A stretch of 63,720 nucleotides of DNA from Bacteroidales bacterium. Its GTDB lineage: Bacteria; Bacteroidota; Bacteroidia; Bacteroidales; Marinilabiliaceae. This document shows, in pieces, positions 49,701 to 56,167 of the stretch (position 1 is its first letter; every line of letters starts with the position of its first letter). The notes beneath the pieces were generated by a model. The model saw nothing but the letters and a program-made list of their open reading frames with translations. It ran no database searches and was not told the origin of the DNA. The position numbers and the translations under genes were made by a program. Location of the stretch: positions 1 through 63,720 of the forward strand of contig JAFYCM010000083.1 of NCBI GenBank assembly GCA_017539645.1, written 5' to 3'.

Positions 49701-50439
49701 GCACTATAAGCGCCACTGACAGGCCTACAAGAGCCCACACGCGCGGGACACGCTTCACCGCAATCCTGAAGCAACCCGATAGCAATATCAACATTGCCAC
49801 CACTATAATTACGAGCACGCTCATGTCGGCTATCTGCTGACTTATAGTCAGTTGGCCAGCTCCACGCAAAACTATAGAGAATAGGTAGCGGCCCTCTTTG
49901 TCGGTTATTTTGCAACAGTCGTCCACCGTGGCATCGCAGAAGATGTCGCTCTGATCCGAGATGCCAAACGATGCATCGAACTCGGGTGCGAGATATTCAT
50001 TGGTATAATGATATTGCGCACGCACGCGCAGAAGTGCAAAGAAACTGTTGCGATTCAATCGGCGCTTCACAACGTAATACCAGCCATTGTCGGCGTGCAA
50101 CACGCGCTTCGAGAGTTTGTCGGGCGTGAGATCGCGCGTAGGTATGGTGGCATTGCTCCACGCGCAGAGGTTGTTGTCGCGAAATATGTAGAATGAATAT
50201 CCGTCGCGTTGCGAAAGCGAGTTGAGCATCGCAAGTGTGTCGGTATCAGCGCGTAACGAGTCGACAATGGCATTCAAATCCGCGCGCAGGCGTTCTTCGT
50301 GCTCCAGCATCACAGTTTGCAAATGCTCCTCGTTGACATGGGTAGCCGTGTCGAGAGCCTTCGTAACTATGCGATGATGAGCTACAAGTCCCGATATTAT
50401 TATCAGCACGTATACTATTAAGCCTGCAGCGTTTCTCAT
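46762..50439 (-). CDS. large NtrY-like membrane sensor histidine kinase
   Basis: 1225 residues. About twelve hydrophobic segments lie in the first 960 residues, in two groups: one near 200-480 and one near 720-950, separated by periplasmic regions. A HAMP-like linker (about 925-1000) leads into the kinase core: H-box SHEIRNPLTPMKL with phospho-acceptor His1015, N-box NNLIKNAL (about 1125), G-box DNGRGI near 1161 and MGLGLAIV near 1185. It is a histidine kinase of the NtrY-like group. No response regulator gene is adjacent, so its partner lies elsewhere. It is the fourth gene of the operon. Confidence 0.88.
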   Translation of the reverse strand: MRNAAGLIVYVLIIISGLVAHHRIVTKALDTATHVNEEHLQTVMLEHEERLRADLNAIVDSLRADTDTLAMLNSLSQRDGYSFYIFRDNNLCAWSNATIPTRDLTPDKLSKRVLHADNGWYYVVKRRLNRNSFFALLRVRAQYHYTNEYLAPEFDASFGISDQSDIFCDATVDDCCKITDKEGRYLFSIVLRGAGQLTISQQIADMSVLVIIVVAMLILLSGCFRIAVKRVPRVWALVGLSVALIVLYFSSISIVVAPPMNDWFLFSAQIFAYSNFMPCLAQAIIAAVFLVQLCYYIHFSLELKLPSRTKPHARRRRFVLASAVLLIPLSIFLIANEILELLVLHSTDLLIYIGELDISASSLTKVVVISLIYLAYALTLNSAYNNISKALTVRMYLIAMLLNSCFFFIEQIVVTQSVNWVMFLGYIGSSIPYFFIKRFEARRMEFSRFIWFTLAVTFYFVIRLTMLNGYKEAQNRDLLLANLSFQLMREDDPVAEQLLSNNEKNIANDTLIKQTFALNLTDAETAMRIYDQVRDKYFNGYLTRYELQVVVCRNEQSKLEVTGSGEEYNCFDYFRSMVSTYGSRINPHSHIYKLNDDDGRAGYFGVFRYADEAFMFVEINEKESSHDVGYPELLTNSRDRLNLEQYKDYSYAKYCDGVLFHKYGNFDYSRNYMLPVTGKPDEVKEVDSGGYSHKIYFAQNNQIIVLSYPQITLSRLLVDYSYLFICMLIVCLITSVLLSRNGDFLYGKMSINERIQTTFVLFVITLLVIFCVVAGFDSYSRYEDQNHKQMTQKLESVRNILLQRIDELGDEASTDNVLQYASALFNLDAHLFSPEGRLKGTSRRELFANGISAPLINSEALQTLRTTDMYELFTNERIGELLHLSLYAPLIDANGVLLGYVNVPYFIDIKDMREKVLSTFVPITNTYMIIILMAIFLSRLVAMSITRPLMIISNKIKKVSFQNKNEKIEYAHPDEIGVLVNEYNRMLDELERSAEQLALSERESTWREMARQISHEIRNPLTPMKLSVQYMQRAWEDKRPDFDNMLKRTTHTLIEQIDQLSFIASQFSNLAKTPNGEAVYVDVVERIEGTVLIFNNTENASVTLTKSVQHAIVLINPDQLTSVFNNLIKNALQSGKAGEFIDVKVEITTDADNVIISVADNGRGIDPEVQEKIFKPNFTTKSTGMGLGLAIVKNIIVGAKGEINFETKLGQGTIFIVKLPLVVSN

Positions 50440-50448
50440 TCCATAGAG

Positions 50449-51060
50449 CTATTTCACTTCAAAATCGAGCATCAAGCGGTCTTCTATGTAGCCTTGCAAA
50501 CGGTCGTTTATCTTCACCCGACCGACTCCTGCTGGAGTGCCTGTAAATATTACGTCACCCTGCTTCAGCATGAAGAATTTCGATACGTACGATATTATCT
50601 CGTCGATAGTGAATAGCATGTCGCGCGTATTTCCTCGCTGACGGCATTCACCATTCACATCGAGATGAAAATCGATATTCTGCACGTTGGCAAATAGGTC
50701 TTTAGATATGAATGACGACACGGCCGCCGAACCATCGAACGCCTTTGCGGTCTCCCATGGTTGACCTGCTGCCATGAGCTTACGCTGCAAATCGCGCGCA
50801 GTGAAGTCGATGCCCAAGCCAATCTCTGAGTAATATCTATGCGCAAACTGCGGCTGTATGCCACGTCCGAGGCGGTCGATACGTACGATAATCTCCGTTT
50901 CGTAGTCGAACTGCTGCGCCCACTCGGGCACAAAAAACGGATTATTGTTGCGCAGCAAAGCCGATTCGGGTTTCATAAACACTACGGGCTCACTGGGGCG
51001 CTGCATCTGCAATTCGCCAATGTGCTGCGCATAATTAAGTCCAACGCAAATGAATTTCAC
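50449..51060 (-). CDS. fumarylacetoacetate-hydrolase-family protein
   Basis: 203 residues. FAH superfamily: FICVGLNYAQHIGEL (3-17), metal site residues in DYETEIIVRIDRLGR (52-66) and GLGIDFTARDLQ (82-93), and the ending FTGTPAGVGRVKIND near 172-186. Known members are 2-keto-acid hydrolases, oxaloacetate tautomerases or decarboxylases; short ones of this length often act on acylpyruvates or oxaloacetate. Substrate not resolved. Its ATG overlaps the exonuclease stop by 4 bases. Confidence 0.9.
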   Translation of the reverse strand: MKFICVGLNYAQHIGELQMQRPSEPVVFMKPESALLRNNNPFFVPEWAQQFDYETEIIVRIDRLGRGIQPQFAHRYYSEIGLGIDFTARDLQRKLMAAGQPWETAKAFDGSAAVSSFISKDLFANVQNIDFHLDVNGECRQRGNTRDMLFTIDEIISYVSKFFMLKQGDVIFTGTPAGVGRVKINDRLQGYIEDRLMLDFEVK

Positions 51061-51821
51061 TTTCTACGCAGTTTTATTCTTGTTATGACGCGCTTGGTGT
51101 CTTGCGGGAAGTCGCCTTGCATCATCCATGAATAGTAGTTATGGTCTACGACGTTGAAAATCTTCTCCACCGACTGACCTTTGTACTTACCAAAGTTGAA
51201 TATCTCGTTGCCTTTGTCATCGTAGCCTATGCGGCCAGCGAAATCGGCACTCTTGTGCATAGTGGTGAACTCCGAGAGTTTGTCCACCGTCTTGCCAAGG
51301 TCTGGATATTTATCAAGTTGCGCCATAAGCACCTCGTACGTAGCCAATGTATCGCCATCGGCAGAGTGGGCAGCGGTGAGGTCTTTGTTGCAGTAGAATA
51401 GATATGCGGCCGACAAAGTACGCTGCTCCATCTTATGGAAAATATTTTGCACATCCACGAATTTGCAGCGATGCAAGTCGATGTCTATATTCCAGCGATA
51501 GAACTCTTCGCTAAGCATAGGTATGTCGAACTTATTGGAGTTGTAGCCAGCCAAATCGCAGCCTTCTATAATTTTCGCCACTTGCTTACCCACTTCCCCG
51601 AACGTAGGCGAATCTTTCACATCGTCGTCCGAGATGTGGTGCACAGCCGTTGTTTCGGGCGGAATAGGTATAGTAGGATTCACAAGAAACGTATGCGATT
51701 CTTTATGTCCGTCGGGGTAAAGTTTCAGTATTGATATTTGCACAATGCGGTCGGTTGATATGTTCAACCCCGTAGTCTCTAAATCGAAAAACGCGAGTGG
51801 TCGCGTGAGTTGTAATTTCAT
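51057..51821 (-). CDS. DEDD-family 3'-5' exonuclease
   Basis: 254 residues. DnaQ-like fold: motif Exo I FFDLETTGLNIS (11-22; Asp13, Glu15), Exo II AGYNSNKFDIPML (90-102; Asp99), and Exo III HSADGDTLATYEV near 151-163 (His151, Asp156). The last 80 residues hold an extra module with FNFGKYKGQSVEKI, as in Bacteroidota exonucleases of the PolC/epsilon type. It probably works in DNA or RNA processing. It overlaps genes on both sides by 4 bases, so it is translationally coupled in the operon. Confidence 0.9.
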   Translation of the reverse strand: MKLQLTRPLAFFDLETTGLNISTDRIVQISILKLYPDGHKESHTFLVNPTIPIPPETTAVHHISDDDVKDSPTFGEVGKQVAKIIEGCDLAGYNSNKFDIPMLSEEFYRWNIDIDLHRCKFVDVQNIFHKMEQRTLSAAYLFYCNKDLTAAHSADGDTLATYEVLMAQLDKYPDLGKTVDKLSEFTTMHKSADFAGRIGYDDKGNEIFNFGKYKGQSVEKIFNVVDHNYYSWMMQGDFPQDTKRVITRIKLRRK

Positions 51822-53359
51822 TGTTCTGGTGTTAACAAAATGACCTTTTCCAAAGCATCATGCTCGTAGGTCTGTTCTTCTATTTTTATTTTGTCTTCGT
51901 ATAGTTCTGCGCCTTCGGCGTCAATAATTATCGTATATACGCCTGGTTCAAGCGCCAAAATGAATGTCGACGTACGCAAATTTATATTTGCTGTGGCCAC
52001 AAGTTCGCCGAAGCTATTCATAACCTTTATCAGCGGCGATTCGTCGAGCGGTATAGGATTAGGCTTTGCCTTCATACCTACAAAGCACCTCAGAACCACC
52101 GTAGCTGCTGGCGCATCATCGAATATCACAGCATAAATATCGCGCGCACCATAGCCACCTTTCCGTATGTTCGATATGTATGCATAACGCCCATTTGTGG
52201 TGAAAGAGATTGTAGTATTGTCGTACGTATCGTTTATCGGATAGCCCATCTGCTGCGGGTCGCCCCAAATGCCTTTTGATGCATCGTAGTCGGAATAGAA
52301 AATGTCGTAGCCGCCCATAGAGCCATCGCGGTCGGAGCAGAAATAGAGACGTCTGCCATCGGGCGAGAGGTTCGGATAATTTTCATCGCTATCGGCCATA
52401 TTCAAGCTACCTGGCAACAAGCGCGCTGGTCCCCACTGACCATTCACTTTTATGCAGAAATACAAATCGAGGTCGCCCTTAGCCGTTGTGGCAGAGAAGA
52501 TTATAGTGTCGCCACTTGGCGAGAGCGTAGCAGCCACCTCATCGCCAACGCCGTCGATAGGCTCGTCGAGTTTCACGCCATCGGTGAATCGACCATTTCC
52601 ACGATAATCGGTCTCCCAAATGGAGAATTGCGTCGTGCGGTTGCTATTGAAAAACACGTGGCTGCCATGAGCGCCGCATACATATTCGTCGTATACAGTA
52701 TTTATCTGGCCCGACACCGTTTTAGCCTGACTCCACGAAAGCCCATCGTTTTCGCTATATTTCAGATTGAAGATGTTGAGTTTTGCCTCGGTGCTATATT
52801 TTTCGTCGCACGAGAAGATTAGCGTATTGTCGTTCAGTATGTATGGCGTAAACTCCGAAGCCGACGTATTTATCATCGGGCCCATATTTACAATGCGATT
52901 CTTCAACGGCTTAGCCACCATGCGTTCGGCATTCTTTATGGCATTCTCGAATTTGTGCACACGAAGCGAATTGGCATTCTGCGGCACAAGTTTCTTATAT
53001 CTCTCAAGACGCACTTTGGCCGAATCGAACTGATGAGCATGAAAATATGCCTGTGCCGACATATACACAGCATCGGCATCGGTTGGCGCTTGGCCAAGAT
53101 ATGGTTCGATGAACGCAAGAGCCGTGTCGCGCGAAACCTCAGTCTCCATAACGCACTCTGCAATACGGCGCATCAGCGTAGCCTTGTTCGGATTTTTGGC
53201 ATACGCCTTCATATATTCATCTAATGCTCGCGTAAAACAATTTGCTTTGAAAAAAGCATCTCCCTTGGGATCAACTGGCTCATCATAATTCTTTTGTGCA
53301 TAAATACAAACTGTTGATGTTATCAAAGCAACAAAAGAAATCAATAATCGGTGCATCAT
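51818..53359 (-). CDS. PorE-like TPR/PD40 propeller protein
   Basis: 513 residues. Signal peptide about 1-21, TPR repeats (about 32-135), then a six-bladed PD40/WD40-like propeller (about 150-410; YFCSDRDGSMGGYDIFYSDY, YISNIRKGGYGARDIYAVI), and a beta-rich C-terminal domain (about 415-505) that reads like a carboxypeptidase regulatory fold. PorE of Porphyromonas has TPR, propeller, this fold and an OmpA domain; here the OmpA part is missing. First gene of the operon, with a -7 box at 53380. It is probably a periplasmic T9SS-associated factor. Confidence 0.8.
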   Translation of the reverse strand: MMHRLLISFVALITSTVCIYAQKNYDEPVDPKGDAFFKANCFTRALDEYMKAYAKNPNKATLMRRIAECVMETEVSRDTALAFIEPYLGQAPTDADAVYMSAQAYFHAHQFDSAKVRLERYKKLVPQNANSLRVHKFENAIKNAERMVAKPLKNRIVNMGPMINTSASEFTPYILNDNTLIFSCDEKYSTEAKLNIFNLKYSENDGLSWSQAKTVSGQINTVYDEYVCGAHGSHVFFNSNRTTQFSIWETDYRGNGRFTDGVKLDEPIDGVGDEVAATLSPSGDTIIFSATTAKGDLDLYFCIKVNGQWGPARLLPGSLNMADSDENYPNLSPDGRRLYFCSDRDGSMGGYDIFYSDYDASKGIWGDPQQMGYPINDTYDNTTISFTTNGRYAYISNIRKGGYGARDIYAVIFDDAPAATVVLRCFVGMKAKPNPIPLDESPLIKVMNSFGELVATANINLRTSTFILALEPGVYTIIIDAEGAELYEDKIKIEEQTYEHDALEKVILLTPEQ

Positions 53360-53379
53360 CGTTTTTTAGCTTTTAGTGG

Positions 53380-53387
53380 CAAATATA
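53380..53387 (-). promoter_or_regulatory. -7 box for the PorE-like operon
   Basis: Read leftward TATATTTG, a full match to TAnnTTTG, 20 bases before the ATG at 53359. No clear -33. Confidence 0.45.
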
Positions 53388-53704
53388 GCGTTATTTAGCT
53401 GCTTTGCTGCATATTATTACATTCGCTCTGGGTCTTTTCTTTTGAAAATTGTATGTATTAATTATCGAAGTACACACCTCATCGGAATCATCACTACCGA
53501 GCAAGCAAAACAAATTGCGCTAAATTTGCACTCGCCTTTCGTGCAACTCACAATGATGTGTTTTTTGCGGACGTTCCAAATGCGTTTTTTGCAAAATCTC
53601 GTTCGATTCGGCGCAACGCCAATGTCTACGCGCGTTACACGTCAATCAATATTCCAGCCAAACGCTTACATTTTGGTTATTTTAACCTTATTTATAGTTT
53701 ATAT

Positions 53705-53761
53705 ATGAAAGTATGCCCTATATTTGTCCTCAGATTTTTTCATAGATTGGGATTTGGTTAA
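53705..53761 (+). CDS. possible 18-codon leader peptide
   Basis: MKVCPIFVLRFFHRLGFG then TAA, with a Phe-rich end (5 Phe in 18). It stops 17 bases before a terminator stem, the arrangement of leader-peptide attenuators. There is no sign of a ribosome site and no homologue known to me, so it may be chance. Confidence 0.25.
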   Translation: MKVCPIFVLRFFHRLGFG

Positions 53762-53778
53762 CAAAGCTGATTAAAACT

Positions 53779-53805
53779 GAAGGGCCGAAGTGATTTCAGC
53801 CCTTC
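53779..53805 (+). terminator. terminator just upstream of the gldB-like gene
   Basis: GAAGGGC (53779-53785) pairs with GCCCTTC (53799-53805), extended by CTGA/TCAG-like neighbours, then TTTCTTTTTTTG. It lies 40 bases before the gldB-like ATG on the same strand, where no gene precedes it. Confidence 0.85.
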
Positions 53806-53844
53806 TTTCTTTTTTTGTATCCTTGCCAAAAATTTTCATCTACA

Positions 53845-54885
53845 ATGAAACATCTAAAACCAAAAGGTTTAATCTTCATCACAACGCTCGTCGTAGCGCT
53901 CACAGTCATACTTATCGACCAGACTGACAACGACTTGCAGATGTCGCATCCAGACACTTCGAACATAAGTAGAAAAATTACGATAGACCGTTTTCACAAA
54001 GATCTCACGGCACATATTCCAGCCGACAGCACCGACATTGCACGATTGAAGGAGAAATACGGCGCATATTTCGACGCTTTTTGCCAATACGAAATTGAAG
54101 TTGGTTCGCCCAACGACTCTAACATCGTTAGAAATTTAAACGGATTTCTTCATTGGGAAGAGTTACCCGACGTGCTGCAAACTGTCGATAGCGTATTTAC
54201 AAACGATGTCTTTACTGATATTGAGGACAAACTGAGCGACGCATTCGCATGTATGAACGTACTTATACCGAACATAAATACGCCGCGCATAGCAAGCCAC
54301 TGCTCGGGTTTCAACAGCAATATACTCGTAGATTCTACATACATATCGTTTAGCGTAGAACACTATTTGGGCAGCAACTGTAGATATTACGAATGGCTTC
54401 AGACGCCTATGTATTCGCGCCGCGCCAAGAGTCCCGAATATATTGCCGCCGACTTGGTGAAATGCTGGCTCTACGCCAACTTCCCCGACGTCAGCACGCA
54501 ACACGATGTGCTCAACGCTATGATTTACCAAGGCAAAATCCTTTACGCCACACGCTGCTTGATGCCTACCGAACCGCTGAAAAATATTTTTGGCTACAAC
54601 GACGCCGACATGCAGTGGTGCAAAGACAACGAATCGCTCATCTGGACTGGTCTCGTGGACAAAAAACTACTCTACGACAATTCGCCGATGGATATAAACA
54701 AACTTGTGCGCGATGCACCATTCACCGCGCCATTCGGGCAGAACGTTCCAGGTCGCGTGGCTCTCTTCTGCGCATTCCGCATAGTATGTAATTATATGGA
54801 CAACAATAGCGACCTCGGCTTAAGTGACCTCATAAACGAACCCGACGCGCAAAAAATACTTATGGGCGCAAAGTATACACCATAA
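53845..54885 (+). CDS. gldB: GldB-family protein
   Basis: 346 residues from the ATG at 53845, downstream of the terminator. N-terminal hydrophobic segment (8-25, KPKGLIFITTLVVALTVIL), then a helical domain. The C-terminal pattern (about 300-346: PGRVALFCAFRIVCNYM, then DAQKILMGAKYTP) matches GldB, a gliding/T9SS-linked protein of Bacteroidota. GldB is usually a lipoprotein; here no lipobox Cys follows the hydrophobic segment, so it seems to be membrane-anchored instead. It acts in the envelope, probably with the other T9SS-related proteins of this window. Function in gliding-negative Bacteroidales is not settled. Confidence 0.75.
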   Translation: MKHLKPKGLIFITTLVVALTVILIDQTDNDLQMSHPDTSNISRKITIDRFHKDLTAHIPADSTDIARLKEKYGAYFDAFCQYEIEVGSPNDSNIVRNLNGFLHWEELPDVLQTVDSVFTNDVFTDIEDKLSDAFACMNVLIPNINTPRIASHCSGFNSNILVDSTYISFSVEHYLGSNCRYYEWLQTPMYSRRAKSPEYIAADLVKCWLYANFPDVSTQHDVLNAMIYQGKILYATRCLMPTEPLKNIFGYNDADMQWCKDNESLIWTGLVDKKLLYDNSPMDINKLVRDAPFTAPFGQNVPGRVALFCAFRIVCNYMDNNSDLGLSDLINEPDAQKILMGAKYTP

Positions 54886-55042
54886 TTATGCTGCGCGCCA
54901 CCGTCTGAAGAACGTATTCTAACTGGACGATTTTCAGGCAAAAACCTCGTTTACCTTCGCTCAATTCGGCGATAAATATTCAAAAGAGAAATCCGTAAGA
55001 CAAAACATAAAAAGAGTTCGCACAAAAAACGGATACATTTTA

Positions 55043-55050
55043 TACTTTTG
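55043..55050 (+). promoter_or_regulatory. -7 box for fba
   Basis: TACTTTTG, a TAnnTTTG match, 45 bases before the fba ATG. The -33 region is not clear. Confidence 0.5.
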
Positions 55051-55094
55051 CCGAAGAGAAAACAAAACATTCTAAAAAACAAAACATCAAAAAA

Positions 55095-56096
55095 ATGGCA
55101 ACAAGCTACAAAGAACTTGGTTTGGTGAACACCCGCGAGATGTTTGCTAAAGCAGTTAAGGGCGGTTATGCAATTCCTGCCTTCAACTTCAACACCATGG
55201 AGCAGATGCAAGCAATTGTTATGGCTGCTGTTGAAACGAAATCTCCTGTTATCATGCAGGTTTCTAAAGGTGCTCGTAACTATGCAAACGGCACTATTCT
55301 CCGCAACCTCGCTAAAGGTGCAGTAGAATACGCAAAAGAACTCGGTTGCGAGCATCCTGAAATCGTTCTTCACCTCGACCACGGTGATACCTTCGAGCTC
55401 TGCAAAGATTGCATCGACAATGGTTTCTCATCAGTTATGATCGACGGTTCTTCACTTCCATACGAAGAGAACATCGCCCTCACAAAGAAAGTTGTTGACT
55501 ACGCTCACAAGTACGACGTTACCGTTGAGGCTGAACTTGGCGTTCTCGCTGGTGTTGAAGACGAAGTTGCTTCTGAGGAATCTCACTACACCAAACCAGA
55601 AGAGGTTATCGACTTCGCTACCCGCACTGGTTGCGACTCACTCGCCATCTCAATAGGTACTTCTCACGGTGCTCACAAGTTCAAACCAGAGCAGTGCAAA
55701 CTCGTAAACGGCGTTCTCGTTCCACCGCCATTGGCATTCGACGTTCTCCACGAAATCGAGAAGAAGCTCCCTGGCTTCCCTATCGTTCTTCACGGTTCTT
55801 CTTCAGTTCCACAAGAAGAGGTTAAGACCATTAACCAATATGGTGGTAAACTCGAAGCTGCTATCGGTATTCCAGAAGAGCAACTCCGCGAAGCTGCTAA
55901 ATCGGCTGTTTGCAAGATCAACATCGACTCTGACTCACGTCTTGCTATGACCGCTGCTATCCGTAAGTATATGGCTGAGAATCCTTCTCACTTCGACCCA
56001 CGTCAGTATCTCAAACCTGCTCGTGAGAACATGAAGAAGATGTATATCCACAAGATTGTTAACGTTCTTGGCTCTGACAACAAATTGGCTAAATAA
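55095..56096 (+). CDS. fba: class II fructose-1,6-bisphosphate aldolase
   Basis: 333 residues, zinc-dependent. It cleaves fructose 1,6-bisphosphate to dihydroxyacetone phosphate and glyceraldehyde 3-phosphate (glycolysis and gluconeogenesis). Zinc and catalytic segments: HLDHGD (about 95-100), VEAELGVLAGVED (about 148-160), ISIGTSHGAHKF (about 185-196) and LHGSSSVP (about 233-240). Codon use is highly biased (GCT, GTT, CTC), pointing to very high expression. It has its own -7 box and terminator. Confidence 0.96.
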   Translation: MATSYKELGLVNTREMFAKAVKGGYAIPAFNFNTMEQMQAIVMAAVETKSPVIMQVSKGARNYANGTILRNLAKGAVEYAKELGCEHPEIVLHLDHGDTFELCKDCIDNGFSSVMIDGSSLPYEENIALTKKVVDYAHKYDVTVEAELGVLAGVEDEVASEESHYTKPEEVIDFATRTGCDSLAISIGTSHGAHKFKPEQCKLVNGVLVPPPLAFDVLHEIEKKLPGFPIVLHGSSSVPQEEVKTINQYGGKLEAAIGIPEEQLREAAKSAVCKINIDSDSRLAMTAAIRKYMAENPSHFDPRQYLKPARENMKKMYIHKIVNVLGSDNKLAK

Positions 56097-56120
56097 TTTG
56101 TTGTAGTTATACATAATTAC

Positions 56121-56152
56121 AATCCTGATGAGGCTCACGTCTTGTCAGGATT
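56121..56152 (+). terminator. intrinsic terminator after fba
   Basis: AATCCTGA (56121-56128) pairs with TCAGGATT (56145-56152), then TTTTCTTT. It ends 15 bases before the pbpC ATG. Confidence 0.88.
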
Positions 56153-56167
56153 TTTTCTTTCGCCGTC

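Larger units (their letters stand above)
53360..53844. other. 485-base gene-free region between PorE-like and gldB-like genes
   Basis: It holds the promoter region of the leftward PorE-like operon at its left end and, to the right, a TAAATTTG -7 match on plus (53521-53528), an 18-codon reading frame (53705-53761) and a terminator (53779-53805). No protein gene of normal size is supported. Confidence 0.6.

Noticed and set aside
53376-53708. 110-codon plus-strand frame before the gldB-like gene
   Set aside because: No domain, no signal peptide of convincing form, and the region carries the divergent promoter and leader signals instead.
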